Below, one piece after another: positions 36,251-48,095 of a stretch of DNA of 64,000 nt. Under the pieces are notes generated by a model, which saw nothing but the letters and a program-made list of their open reading frames with translations, had not been told where the DNA came from and searched no databases. The first letter of the stretch is position 1. Each line of letters starts with the position of its first letter. The position numbers and the translations under genes are program-made. This DNA is from Symsagittifera roscoffensis (Eukaryota; Xenacoelomorpha; Acoela; Convolutidae): assembly GCF_963678635.1 (NCBI RefSeq), contig NC_087069.1:48502276-48566275 (forward strand), in the 5' to 3' direction.

Positions 36251-36739
36251 ACATACCGCAGATCTACATTTGCAAAAAAGTGCGAGGTATCATTTAAGCG
36301 CAAATATTGTTCACGAAGCGAAAACTGATAACATGTCTGCCATCTTGAAACTCATTTTTTTTCGAATGAGTTTAAATCTACTTTGTTGAACTGGTTAGGA
36401 GGCAATGGATTAAAACTAAATGTGTCGGCCAAACAGTGAAACACTAAGATTGAGAAGTACCATGTTTTGGATACACTTTTCAGGCTGCTGTTCGTGTTCA
36501 GCTAAAAATTTCAGCGTTGAGTTTAGTGCGCTTGGTGTTGAATTGATAGATCACTGACCAGAGGGCACCAACAAAAACCATTTTTTAACAATCAAAACAG
36601 TGCACATTAGGTAGAAACCAGAAACCAACACGCGCGACTTGTTTTAAACCAGTTCACAGACAATGAAGCAAAAAAAATTGAGCTAAGACATCAGAAAGAG
36701 TTTCAAATTGACATGTTAGCGAAACATTTAACAGTTTTC

Positions 36740-38430
36740 ATGAGTGGATAACTTGCTGGATAAACAAGTGGGTAATGGATGGCTAGTTAATGTACAGCTA
36801 GATAGATGGCTGGCCTGCTGGATGGGCAGTATAAAAAACGACTGATCTGTTTTGTGATTGGATGAATGCAGGCCCGAACGGCCGCATAAACTGATGAACG
36901 GTGGCATGAGGGATCAAAAAAGTGCAGAGTGAATGGACAAGATGGAGCGATGGTTAAATGGATGATTGGAAAATTACTGTTTCGGTGGATAAGGCATGAC
37001 TATACGAAGAGATGCAGTGCAGCTAGATATCTTGTTGGCCTAATGGATGGATATCACTGCAAATGAAAAATGGATAGCCAATAAATTGCTAGAATGATAA
37101 AGGGATAGCTGGTAGGACGGATGGGCGGCAGGGTCCATCAATGTCAAACTGAATAGCTGAATAAATAGCTTGATGGATCGGCGGCTAAATTTATAAATGT
37201 TTGAATGGTTGGGTGGATGGCTGAAAACGTGAACAGTAGACTGAAAAGTCAAAAACATAGAAACCTAGATAGCCGGACGACCAGATTGATGGATGGCTGG
37301 TTGATTAGATTGATAATGGTTAGACGGATGGTGGATGGCTAGATGGTTGGATGGCTTGATGGATGGAAGGTTTGCTAAGATGATTGGTTGAATCGTTGGT
37401 TTGATGGCTGGATAAACAATTGAATAAAATAATGTTTGGTTAACTTGCTGGATGGACTATAGGCAGCTGGTCGATTTGGAACTAGATAGATGTTAACTTG
37501 CTGTTGACTAAACAGCTCTTTGTTGAAAGAATGGATGAATGCATGGTTGGATGGTTTGATGAATGACTGAATCAATAGTTGGTATGGCAGAGGGATAGAA
37601 GGCTGAGTGAAACGACAGGACACAGCGATGGCTACATGTATATTGGGACATAAAAATGACCGGATGGATAACGTATGGCTAAACGGAGAGATGCAGTACA
37701 GCTAGATAGATGGTTAGCTTAAAGAATGGATAACATTCTGAATGAAAAAAGGGAAAAGCTGTTGGATAAGGGCTGGATTGTTAAATGGATGGCTGGTTGC
37801 ATGGATGTGTGGAAGGTTGGAGTTATGTATGGCTAAAGGGCTAAGTAAACAGCTGGACGGATTGGCGGCTAGATTTTAATTTTCTTGTTGGACGGATGGC
37901 TTGATGGACGGAACACCGTTTGATGGCTGGACGTCTGGTTGGATAGCTAGACCCATGGACTGTTTGATGGACGGATAGCTGGGAGACTGAACTGCTTAGA
38001 TACAGGTTTGATGAATTATTGACTGGTTGCATGGTTGGATGATCAATTAGATTAAATGCTGTCCGGATGATTGGATGGGTTGATGGCTGGTTGTTTACTT
38101 AAATGAATTGATAGGTTGATGCCACACGGATGACGGAATGATTGGTTAGATGACTGTTTGGATCGACTGCTCAATGGACAAATGAATGTTTGGATGGCTG
38201 AAAAGATGGACCATGAGTACATAGATTGATGCTGAGTGGTTGATTAAATGGACCAATTGTTGAATTAAGGCCTCATCCGATGACGCGATGGATAACTGGC
38301 TGGTTGCATTGTGGCTTGATGGATAGATGACAAGTTCAATGGTTGCTTGAATGCCTGAATAAATATATGCTCACAAGGATGGATTACTGGATTGACTGAC
38401 TTAAGGATAGCTGGCCAGATACCTGGATCT
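36740..38430 (-). repeat. Degenerate GGAT repeat array B (inverse of A)
   Basis: Reverse complement of array A with the same irregular phrases in the same order, so it is a copy of one array and not an independent growth. Confidence 0.85.
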
Positions 38431-39199
38431 ACGACTTGATAGATACCCTTTATATTACAAAACTCTATGTTGCCCTCCTCTCTCTAGGCATGGCTGTATA
38501 CGGTAACAAGCTAACAAGCAAATCTTTTCTATGGCCGTCAACATTGATAAAGATAGCTCAAACATGGCGCAACATGTGTCAAAGTCATTTGAGCAAAGCA
38601 ACAAAAACATTCTTTATCTGACAAGCAGAAACTTGTCGGCAAAAGAAACCTTGAAAAATATGTCATACAAAACGTGCTGATCATGAAAAAAGTTTTGTGT
38701 AGAAAGTTCAGGAAAAATTGGAAATCCGACCGAAGTAAGTTGTTCAGTTTTTTGGCAATTGATACATGGTGACATGTGTTGTCGCAGCAACATGTGTAAT
38801 TCTTCTAGAACACAAATTCGTTTCGTTTAAAAGATCAGAATATTAATCAAATACAAGCAGCAGTAATTAAATAATCAGACAAAACTAGAAAATTTTAGTC
38901 TAAATAATCTGTGTTTTTTGAAATAAAGAAAGTAATTTTTTAATTCTTAGATAAACCATACATTTTACCATTGTAATATCAAAAACTTTGCAGTGTTTTC
39001 AAAACGCTCAAGTATTTTTTAAAAAAAGAATCGGAAAAATTATTACACTCAAACTCAAACTCAATTTTTCGAAAATGGAGAGGTTACGAAGATCAGTAAC
39101 GAAGTTTTTTTGGGTGAAGTTTGTTGATAAAGTAGTTCTTAAAAAGTGAGCCTGTATTTTTCATGCAGGTAAGCTGCCCGCTGAATTTTTAGTTAACTG

Positions 39200-39940
39200 C
39201 TAATAATTCAAGCAAAATCTTGGAGAGTTTCTGTAATACTTAATGCCTTTTCAAAAAATAGAACATTCTTAAAAGTGTTAATTGAGCTATTTGAAACAAA
39301 GCTAATAAATTCGTTTTACAGCCACATACTAACCTAATTATATTGTATAACTGACACAACTTAACAAGAACCCGACTGTTTGATTCCTGTTTGAAAAAAG
39401 ACCAAATTTTTATGAAAAAAGACTTTTTGCGTTCACTTTGAATGAGCTGGAGAAATAACATAAAGGTATCATAAGAAGTATCAAAAGCAGACAAACAATA
39501 TTTTGAGAAAGACGTTTTAATCTTTCTTATAAACACGGATGATTTAATCCCGCTGACAGCAGTTCAAGCGTTTTTCAGTTCTAGTTTTTTTTAATTTTAG
39601 CGAACTTAAAAGTTAGGTCCTTTATTTTAGGGCAAAATTTTTTTAGTTTTTGTGAACAGGTAGTGATTGATGAAAATTGTTTCACCTTGTTTATTTGATT
39701 TGAAACCTTAAAGTAACTTTGAAAGTTTGTCTGGAAACAGTAAATGTTGTTTTGCCTTGCTTTGTTCTTCTATCACTCAAGTTTTATCTGAAAAAATGGT
39801 TTTTTATTGCTCAATGGTTTGTTTTGGGCCAGAATAGATTGATTGGGGTGTTTTGATGTGGAATTTTCCAATAACTTGAACGTTTGTGAAAATTCTTAAT
39901 AGTAGTGAAAATGCCTATTTAGTGTGTGTTTTTTACGATA
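39200..39940. other. Unassigned stretch
   Basis: AT-rich. A 98-codon minus-strand open stretch (39536-39240) is present but unrecognised and has no visible conserved motif; it may be chance. Confidence 0.35.
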
Positions 39941-39957
39941 AACGGTGAAAACTTATT

Positions 39958-40160
39958 TGTGGATAAAATCATCCATGTTTATAGAAAGTATCACAACGTC
40001 ATCATCGAATTCTTGTTCGTCTGTTTTTCGTATTAGCATAAATTTATTTCTCGGGATAGTTCAACCAGCAAGAAAAACAGTTTTATCAAAGAGTTCATTT
40101 GGCATCAAAGTGAAATCCTGCAGTTGAGGTTTTTTTAAGACACACGTTTGTTATTTTTAT
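39958..40160 (+). repeat. Direct repeat D, copy 1
   Basis: About 190 bp beginning 'ggataaaatcatcca.gttt' and ending 'gttgaggtttttttaagac', repeated in direct orientation at 41228-41412 with about 90% identity by eye. The two copies flank a 1.07 kb block holding another repeat family. Confidence 0.8.
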
Positions 40161-40339
40161 TTGTGGATTGATTTTTTATGAAGCAAAAATGTTTCCAAAA
40201 AATAAAAATTTACAAAAAACGGCTAGAAAGGAAAGATGTTTTTTAGTTGAGCCTTATTTGAACATCTGTAAAGACAATCAGCTCCAAATTCTATCTGGCA
40301 TCATTTGAAAAACTAAATGGGTACAATCCAGCCGAACCA

Positions 40340-40990
40340 AGAACATCTAAAGCCTGATGATGTGTGTTATTACCACTACCAATCCATACAAGACTGATGA
40401 TGTGTGTTATTACCACTACCAATTCATAAAAAAGTCCACATGACGCAGAGGCCTAGCATTTTGATTATGCGGATAGCAGACGACATTTGGATAGCAGACG
40501 AAAGCTATTCTGGAGTTGTTCGTCACTAAGCTCCTCGCGAAGGCCTCTCATTGGTATAGATAGCATAGTTGGTTTTCTTTTCAACGAAAAGATAATTATC
40601 AAATGAGTAGTCCTAACGTTTGTTGTGTTTTGTTGCGCTATCCATTTTTGCCGAAATAAATTGAAACGGCAGGGCCAATCACTTCAGTGGGCAATAACTA
40701 TCCCAGCGTTGCTCGTTGCTACGCTTATCGAAAATGGCTACCGCTGATATAGTCGTTATGGTTGAATTTTCATTTCAAATAGCAGGATAAAGATCAAAAG
40801 AGCGTTCCTTTGTCTGCTGATGTGTGTTATAGCACTATCAGTCTTTGGCAGAACACTGCGTATAAAAACTCACAAAACGCAGAAGCATGACCGTTCGGTT
40901 TAGCTGGAACTAGCTATCCCGCCGTTGCTCTTCGCTACTCTCCTCGGGAACGCCTCCCGCTGATATAGTCGGTATGGTTCACTTTACACC
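40340..40990 (+). repeat. Three-copy, about 210 bp repeat with a nested 46 bp duplication
   Basis: 'ctgatgatgtgtgttattac' is duplicated head to tail at about 40355 and 40400. A longer phrase, 'gttgctcgttgctac.ct..tcg..aa.ggc', recurs diverged at about 40515, 40715 and 40925, followed each time by a form of 'ctgatatagtcg.tatggtt'. It is richer in GC than its surroundings. Class unknown, possibly a SINE-like or satellite-derived unit. Confidence 0.55.
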
Positions 40991-41227
40991 TCATTAAGTG
41001 TGATACTTAATTCAAAAATACAAAACAAGGGATAACTACAAAAATTGTTTCTGAAAAGTTTGTTTCAGGTTTCAAATCAGTTTTACAACATAAATTTTTT
41101 TTCAAAGATTATCTGTTCACAAAAACAGATAAGATTTGCTCCTTAATGGCCGTAACTTGTAAATTTGATCAAAGTTAACAAAACTAGTATTGGAAAGCAC
41201 TTGAAATGCAGTCAGAAATTCAACAGC

Positions 41228-41412
41228 AGGATAAAATCATCCAAGTTTATAGAAAGTAGCACAACGTCTTCCTCGAGTTCTTGTTTGTCTGTTTTTCGTA
41301 TTAACATAATTTTATTTCTCGGGCTAGTTCAAAGTGCAAGAAAAACAGTTTTATCAAAGAATTGATTTTGCATCAAAATGAAATCCTGAAGTTGAGGTTT
41401 TTTTAAGACACA
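41228..41412 (+). repeat. Direct repeat D, copy 2
   Basis: Second copy of the 39958 repeat; see that entry. No start TG/end CA pair or target duplication was found that would make the pair LTRs. Confidence 0.8.
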
Positions 41413-41870
41413 CATTTGTTAATCTAACAAAACTTTTATATCTGTACTTGTTTGGAATGACAAAACGATTACGTTTGCTCCAACTTTGTTCAATTAACAA
41501 AATGAAAAAAAAAACTTTTTTTCAAGGAAAACTTACAGTTACACCTTGAAAAGTTAAGTGAAAACTTCTCAAGACTTGGATGGAATAATTTGCTGAATTC
41601 ATTGTGCGGAATAACCGCAAAAAATATAATAGGCTCTTTTTTTGAAAAATAAATATATAATAATATTAACTTTTCATATTTTTTTCAATGTTAAATTATC
41701 GAGTTGAGTCCAATTCTCGAAAAAAGTATCAAGGCCGTATAATTATTTGTCTAAGTATATTCAAAAATCGGAAGAATCACTGAAAAATTTTTTAGTTTAT
41801 TCAAGAATTATACTCTTACCAGACAACATTAAGCGTTCACCCGGAAAACACTTCAATAATCGAACCGCCA
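41413..41870. other. AT-rich gap, nothing assigned
   Basis: No coding or repeat signal seen. Confidence 0.4.
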
Positions 41871-43545
41871 TCCAATGAACCAGCAACAAGTCCATCAAAC
41901 CTCTCCTATCCAAGTTAGACTCCCGGCTATCCGCCTTTCAAGCAATCCATCGGTCTAGCTATCCAACCACACGTCCAGCCATCAGTCAGTTTCCAGTCCA
42001 CGAAGCCCTCCGTCGATTCAGACAATTATGAATCTAGCCGCCGATTCATCCAGCTACTCACTCAGCCATTCAGCCATACATCGATCGATCCTGCCACCCA
42101 ACTATGCAACCAGCCCGCCATTTAACAATCTAGCGATTTATCAGTCTGTCTGTTCATCTTTTCATTCAGAGTGTTTTGTGGCCCTCGAAATACCATCTAT
42201 CTTGCTGTGCTGCATCTTTCCATTTAGCCATGCATTATCCTTTCAGTCAGATGTCCTTTCGAAAATCCAATTAGCCATCGCTCCATGATGTCGAGTCACC
42301 CAGCGAATTATCCGTCCACCTAGCCAACTATCTATTCAGCCATTTATCAAACCATCCAGTCATGCATTCTACATCCATTTATCCACCAGATCAGCTGTTT
42401 ATTCAACCATCTATCCAGCTGTACACTAACCTACTACCAATTTTCCAACCAACAAGTTATCCAAACGTATTTTGTCCAATTTTTTAGCCAGCCATCAACC
42501 CAACGATCCAGCTATCTCTCCAACCGTTGACCCATTCAATCAACTATCTAACCCTCCATCCATCAAGCCATCACCCCATCAAGCCATCCTTAATCTGTCT
42601 GTTGTCCATGCAACCGTCTAACCATTATCAATCTAACCAATCAGCCATCCGTCAATCTGGTCGTCCGGCTATCTAGGTTTCTATGATTTTGACTTTTCAT
42701 TCAACTGTTCACGTTTTCAGCCATCAATCCGTCCATTAAAACAATTGTAAATCTAGCCGTCGATCCAACAAGCTGTTTATTCAGCCATTCTGTCTTACAT
42801 TGATCGACCCTGCCGCCCATCCGCCCTACAAGTTATCCAATTGTCATTCTAGCAATTTATTGCCTATCTTTTTTTCATTCCTATTGATATCCATCCCTTA
42901 AGCCAATAATCCATCTACCTGCACTGCATCGCTTCGTATAGCCATGCTTTATCCATTGAAAAAGTTATTTATGCAAACATCTATAAAATTCATACTCCAA
43001 TTTGTCCATTCACCTAGCACTTTTTCGTACCTCATGCCACCTATCCATTCATCAGTTAATACGGCCAATTGGCCACGCATTCATCCGTTCACACAACAAA
43101 TCAGCCGATTTTTTACGGCACACCAAGCAGGCCAGCCATCTATCTAGCTGTACATCAACTAGCCATCCATTGTCTATCTAGCAAATTATCAAACAAAGAA
43201 ACTGTTAAAGTTTTTGCTAATATGTCATTTTTAAACTATTTCTGATGTCTTAGCTCAAGTTTTTAATTTTGTTTTGCCTCCTTGTCTGTGAACTGTTTTG
43301 AAACAGATCGCGCGTGTTGGTTTCTGGCTTCTCCCTAATTTGCGCTGTTTCGATTGTTGAAAAGATTGATTTTGTTATTGGCCTCTGATTAATGATCTAT
43401 CAATTCAACACCAAGCGCATTCAACTCAACGCTGAAACTTTCAACTCAACACGAACAGCAGTCTGACAAGTGTATCCAAAAGATGGTACTTCTCAATCCT
43501 AGTTTTTTGATGTTTGACTGTTTGGCGGAACATATAGTTTTATAA
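41870..43545 (+). repeat. ATCC block C with shared flank
   Basis: Third copy of the degenerate array, in the same orientation as A. Its right flank (43200-43545: 'gtctgtgaactgttttg', 'cgcgtgttggtttctgg', 'caactcaacgctgaaactttc') matches 31500-31790 and the inverse at 36720-36450. It is shorter than A on both sides. Confidence 0.8.
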
Positions 43546-44945
43546 ACACAGTAAAGTGAAGTATGAAATTACTTTTAAAAAAAGTAATGTGGTGTTTGAG
43601 CTTGAAAAAGTAAGTAAAACTACCTGGTAAAGCCTAAATAAAGTTAGGTAAATTAAGTATGAATTAGGAAAGCAAAAAAGTAAATGAAAAAAGTAGTTAA
43701 TTAGTGACTAAAAAAATAAATTTGACTAATGAGTACATGCCCACAAGCAACTAATCATTTAGCATTTGAGCGCTGCGAAACCCGGCTATCTAAACATGAA
43801 TTTCAAAGAGAATGATGAAAAAAAGCTGATGATCAACATTTAGATTAATCACTGTGCAAGGAGAGACATAAGTTATTTCGATGTGGATGATTTGTAGACA
43901 GATGATGGTGTGCAATTGACAGAGATTGAGACTGTCAGTGTTCAAAAGGTAACTGCATAACTTTGTGCAGCTAAAGACATTCAACGATGACTTTTGGTTT
44001 TTTCAACCTAATGAGAAGACAGAAAACTATTCCAATCAAAGGCCTTGAAAGCTGTTGTTATAGTTATAATACGTTTGACACTCTCGATAAGTTCTTCGTT
44101 TAATTCAGCTGCCTCGTGCAAAATAGCGTAAAAAACTTGTTGAGGTGTTTGTTCAAGGAACTGTTATTGATACCAATCAATCAGCCATGAAGTCTCGACA
44201 TAAATAAAACGTCGCAGTTAAGTTTTTTAGAGTTATTAAACCAGAACAATTAGCTAGGAAATAGTTTCTTCGGCTAGCACTGTGTTGATAATTTTATTGT
44301 AATGGCTTTTACTTTTCGTGAATTATCTCTAAATCAATTGGAGTAACACGGGTTTCCCAATTTCACAGTTTTTTTCAACACCTATCCAATCTATTGAATT
44401 TCAGCCAAGGAAGATAAAAGATATCTAGCAGATACTGTTCAGACTCGTCTAAAATTCAGTGGTAAATAAGTAAATGAAACGCTGGTCAGATTTTTGTTTT
44501 TACATGAATGCGCCAATTTTTCACAAAGAGCTTCTGGCTTTTTTGCCATCTTCTTTCCCCATCTTCCTCTTACTTTCTATACTTTCAGCTCTTCCCTACT
44601 CCTAGCGAAAAACACGAGATAGCGCTCCTCTCCGACTTGGAACTTTAAAATTTTTGTATGGTTAAAAACCTCTGAAACTGTGAAAATTATTTCTCAATAT
44701 CTTCAGCAAACCAAGTTTCCTCTGATTTCATTGTTTTTCTTGAAAATTTGACAACTTTTGATTAGTTATGAGTTTGACCAAAAACGGCCTCTGCCATTGA
44801 AGAGGGTTTTAATATTACTGCGTTTTTCATCGAAAAGTATAGCACAAGTTGTAGAAATAGTTTGCTGCTGCCATCATTTATACTGCGCAGCCAAAACTGA
44901 ACGTAAAGTTTTTTTATATACCAGTAGTATAGCTAATTTACACTG
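43546..44945. other. Mostly unassigned stretch
   Basis: Includes a minus-strand open run at about 44200-43990 whose translation has an amphipathic part 'AILHEAAELNEELIESVKRI'. I could not place it in a family, and no larger gene around it is evident. Confidence 0.35.
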
Positions 44946-45120
44946 GGATCGGGGGGGGGGGGGGTTGATCCCTACAGGGATCATTGGGTATTGAGATCCC
45001 AACGTAAATTTTTGTGATCCCAAAGTACTGATCCCATGTAAAAATTTTCATGATCCTAAATAATGATCCCACAACTTTGATCCCAATGTATGATCCTGAA
45101 TGTAAATTTTTGTTAGGTTG
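44946..45120 (+). repeat. GATCCC-rich short repeat after a poly-G run
   Basis: About 14 G residues are followed by eight or nine irregular units with the core 'gatccca', spaced roughly 15-25 bp apart and often followed by 'gtaaattttt'. Confidence 0.7.
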
Positions 45121-45410
45121 ATAGCTAAATCGTCCAAATGCCCAGACGGTGTATTTCGTTCTTTTTGTTCATGTACCAAATTGGAGTTGTATATAAAGTG
45201 GTTATAGCGATTAGTTTCAAGCATGGTATATGAAAGACGCTTGATTTCTGCACCGAATATGCTTGCAATATATGTATAGAATCAGCTTGAAATTTATTAG
45301 AATAATTTTAATAGTGCTATGTTTAAGTATTCTATTTAGCAAACTGAAAGATTTTGATAAATCCAAACTGGGCTAAATGGTTTTTGAGCCTACATTGTAA
45401 TTCAGAAAAT
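45121..45410. other. Unassigned
   Basis: No signal seen. Confidence 0.4.
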
Positions 45411-45610
45411 TGTTAAATAATAAGAAAGCATATGAGTTAGTAAACATTTCAAAATATAATATTATTGTAAAGGAAATGAGAAGCTCAATTTTATTGACAA
45501 GTTGATTGAAATGCATACGAAAACAGTCATGTAGAACTAAACAATATCTTAATGAAAAAGCGTATGGGTTGGGAAACATTCGAGTATTGTGCATGCTTGA
45601 TCTGTTTTTG
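45411..45610 (-). repeat. Two degraded repeats of the protease-gene tail
   Basis: The sequence around the end of the adenovirus-type protease gene (45950-46000, 'gagaaagcatgtgagttagaaaacgt') recurs at 45420-45470 and 45552-45600. The adjoining 'aaaacagtcat' phrase is also shared (45523 and 45927). The 73-codon open stretch here is a by-product of this. Confidence 0.6.
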
Positions 45611-45948
45611 TGTAGAAATATTGTCTAAACTTGTACCTAATTGTTACTATAAAATTGAAGAGGAACAAAACCTCCTGGGGTCCGAGTAGAGGAAAACGCA
45701 TGGCCCTCGACTCTCAGCCGAAAGGCGGCGTTTCGAAACCCGTCCGGAAATTGTACTGAAAGGAGGCAACAGTTGCTGGTATGGTGATATCCCCCCATAG
45801 ATCGATTTTGTATTTTTTTGATAATCTCTAACTTCTCGGATTATTGCTGGTAATTTAACAATTGAGTAAAAATGTCAATTACTAAAAAATGATGTAATAT
45901 TTAAAATGAAATTGAAAAGTGTACAAAACAGTCATTTAAAATAGTTAG

Positions 45949-46395
45949 TTAATGAGAAAGCATGTGAGTTAGAAAACGTTTCAAAACATGATCATTTATG
46001 TAAACAAAATCAGAAGCATCACCATTAAAGTTTTTATCATAAATCAAATGTGCAATATAAATGCAAAAAGAACCACACATGGTAGAGTTTGAGTCTTGCA
46101 TGGGAATGTGTGTCATCAATTCAGTCACCTGATGAAAATTCTCGTTCAATCGTTTATACAGATTGTTGTACTGCCAAAGTGGAAGACCGAGAGGATCAGC
46201 AAAATATAAAACATTTCTTCTGTTGCAAATCACAATCCAATGTGTCCCCGGAGAATCTGATTTTGAAGTGTTCGCAATCATAAAGATATTATTTGGGATG
46301 TGAGGTGGAAAATTGTCCGCTGCAAATACTCCAAGAAACTTATATTTTAGATGTTTACAGTTCTGAATGAGATCCTGCAACTGGAATTCATTCAT
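45949..46395 (-). CDS. Adenovirus-type cysteine protease (adenain family)
   Basis: 148 residues from the ATG that follows the capsid gene stop; a longer in-frame start at 46479 would overlap the capsid gene and is less likely. In the longer numbering the family residues are His80 in 'GTHWI', Asp95 in 'ADPLG', Gln128 in 'PMQ' and Cys135 in 'CGSFC'. The enzyme cleaves capsid and core precursors during virion maturation in adenoviruses and is standard in Polintons. It is the last gene of the minus-strand cluster. The tail sequence is repeated twice just downstream. Confidence 0.85.
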   Translation of the reverse strand: MNEFQLQDLIQNCKHLKYKFLGVFAADNFPPHIPNNIFMIANTSKSDSPGTHWIVICNRRNVLYFADPLGLPLWQYNNLYKRLNENFHQVTELMTHIPMQDSNSTMCGSFCIYIAHLIYDKNFNGDASDFVYINDHVLKRFLTHMLSH

Positions 46396-46397
46396 TT

Positions 46398-47682
46398 TTA
46401 AACGGTCGAAGTTGAAAGGACGTTCTTTGTAACTTTGCGGTCGGAGGTAATAAATACATTGGATGAGCGTATACCCCAAACAAAAATTTCCAGGTTTGCT
46501 GTCAAAGCGTTTGAAAATTGAAGATCGAGTGAAACTGAGCAGTTAGTAAGTTCTGGATGCAAGAAGTCATGAGCTGCCTGCTGTGTGCTAGTGAGATCAA
46601 AACACATAATAAAGTGCTGTTGGTAGTTATCCAGAGTGATTCCCAACCCGCAATGCAACAAACCTAGCGCGGATAGTGTGTTGAAGAAGAGACGTTTATG
46701 ATCTTGTGTACTGATTGGTGTACTTGCTATTGGTAAACCGTTCCGTCTCAAGGTAACTTGCTCCAATCCAAACTTTTGATAATGAAAAGGATTCGTTCGG
46801 TTTGTTCCTAGAAATGCATTATTTGTGTTCAATGCTATTATAGTTTGTCTAACCGGTTCACGAGCAAAAATATCTTCCTGTTGCAAGAAATGTTTTTGTA
46901 ATTTCTTCTTGATATGGGTAGTTCGCAGGAGTTTTGAGCAAAGTTGATTCAATGGCAGAGAGCACATGGTCGGTCACAGTCATTTTTCTAACATATAGGT
47001 TCGCTTCGAGTATTTGCAGCTTGTAATGCTTGGCAGCATCTTCCAATATGATGAGAAAGTCTTCATGAGAACGTCTGTAGGAAAGTCTGAGGGTAACACC
47101 GCTCAACAAATGCTTGTCACATGTGAAAAAATCAACTCCAGCGGGTCCATAGAACCAAATTTCCCTCGATTCACGGACCAGTTCTCGTTGAGATGTGAAA
47201 TCAGCTGCATCTATTGCAGCGGGATTGTTTTCAAAACGATATCCCTGACACTTAAGCCATGAATCCTTGGCTCCTTTACTGTTAGGAAATTCTGTTCCAA
47301 TAAAGCTTTTATGCGCAAAATTACTATTGGCATTTGAGATTTTGAGTCCATTAGCAGAGAGGGTACAGTCAGAGAAAAGGGAATACAAGGAGTTGTTTAC
47401 GAGGAACGGTGAATCAGACACAGTAGGATCAGTGTTGCCGTATCGCAGATCAGCTCCATTTGATTGCGTTACTTTGCATCGTATTTCCAAATAAATTTTT
47501 TGCAGGTCAACAAAATTATTACGGTCACCGGTGATTTCAAATTCAAGCATTGGTCCATTAGGTGAATAGACAGGTCGAATTTTTTGATCGAAATCGTTTT
47601 TAAAAGTAATCAAAAGGGGTTGTTTTTCAAACAAATCCAGAGAGCTATGGGTAGCTTCATTGGGTAACAAATTAGCGATCAT
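46398..47682 (-). pseudogene. Major capsid protein (double jelly-roll)
   Basis: The N-terminal part has 'EATHSSLDLFEKQPLL', 'NGPMLEFEITGD' and 'YGPAGVDFF...LLSGVTLRL', all matching element 1 and the Polinton capsid family. The C-terminal part has 'NNAFLGTNRTNPFHYQ' and 'NGLPIASTPIST'. The family forms hexon-like trimers. The copy is not readable as one uninterrupted frame and is counted as broken. It is flanked by the pX-like gene and the protease, the usual Polinton neighbourhood. Confidence 0.8.
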
Positions 47683-48089
47683 TTTTTATGTTTGAGAAAA
47701 AATCTGCACGACTTCTCACTGGTCTGGTTTTTCTTCGAATGGATGTTTTTTTTTCGAGCCCCTACTGACCTTTTTCTTCGTAATCTACTCATTGGTGTCT
47801 TTCTACGACGTCTTCCACCACCGAATTGTTTTCTTGCAGTTTTTGTGACAGTGTTTTTCAAGGCTTGTTTAGGAGACTTCTTTTTCATAGCGACATCAAT
47901 CAGTTCTGGTGCTGCACTCATCAAAAGTTCTCTGCCAAGTTTTTTCGCAGCCGGTAGAATAACCCGTAGTGCAAACGGTATAGCAACACGACCAATACCA
48001 GCAGCCAAAGCGCCAAATCCACTGCCGCGTTGTCGGTAGTGTCCAGAGAAATGAGGAAGTGAAGCTTGCTTTGCATAATATTGTTCCAT
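47679..48089 (-). CDS. pX-like basic virion protein
   Basis: 136 aa. The N-terminus is 'GHYRQRGSGFGALAAGIGR', followed by a hydrophobic Gly/Ala/Ile segment (about 25-60), then 'KKKSPKQALKNT' and a strongly basic Arg/Lys tail with 'GGGRRRRK'. This layout matches the small basic, membrane-active or core proteins (pX/pVI-like) placed between penton and capsid genes in Polintons. Element 1 carries four copies of the same start. The open frame is complete and overlaps the capsid start by a few bases. Confidence 0.7.
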   Translation of the reverse strand: MEQYYAKQASLPHFSGHYRQRGSGFGALAAGIGRVAIPFALRVILPAAKKLGRELLMSAAPELIDVAMKKKSPKQALKNTVTKTARKQFGGGRRRRKTPMSRLRRKRSVGARKKNIHSKKNQTSEKSCRFFLKHKK

Positions 48090-48095
48090 TGGTTT

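Larger units (their letters stand above)
35590..39190 (-). repeat. Palindrome 2, right arm
   Basis: Reverse-complement partner of 28975-34400, without the 1.8 kb segment. From the inside out it contains a Penelope-like RT piece, the 36300-36720 flank shared by all three ATCC blocks, array B, and the 38740-39190 flank. Confidence 0.85.

Noticed and set aside
39240-39536. 98 aa minus-strand open stretch
   Set aside because: No recognisable motif, no relative elsewhere in the window and no promoter or splice context; kept only as unassigned.
39958-41412. LTR retrotransposon flanked by repeats D1/D2
   Set aside because: No TG...CA ends, target duplication, primer site or coding part; the inner block is only 1.1 kb.
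45678-45760. tRNA-like stretch with a 'gtttcgaaaccc' B-box-like core and a 'gactctcagcc' anticodon-like part
   Set aside because: Acceptor and T-stem pairing do not close when folded by hand. At best it is a tRNA-derived relic.
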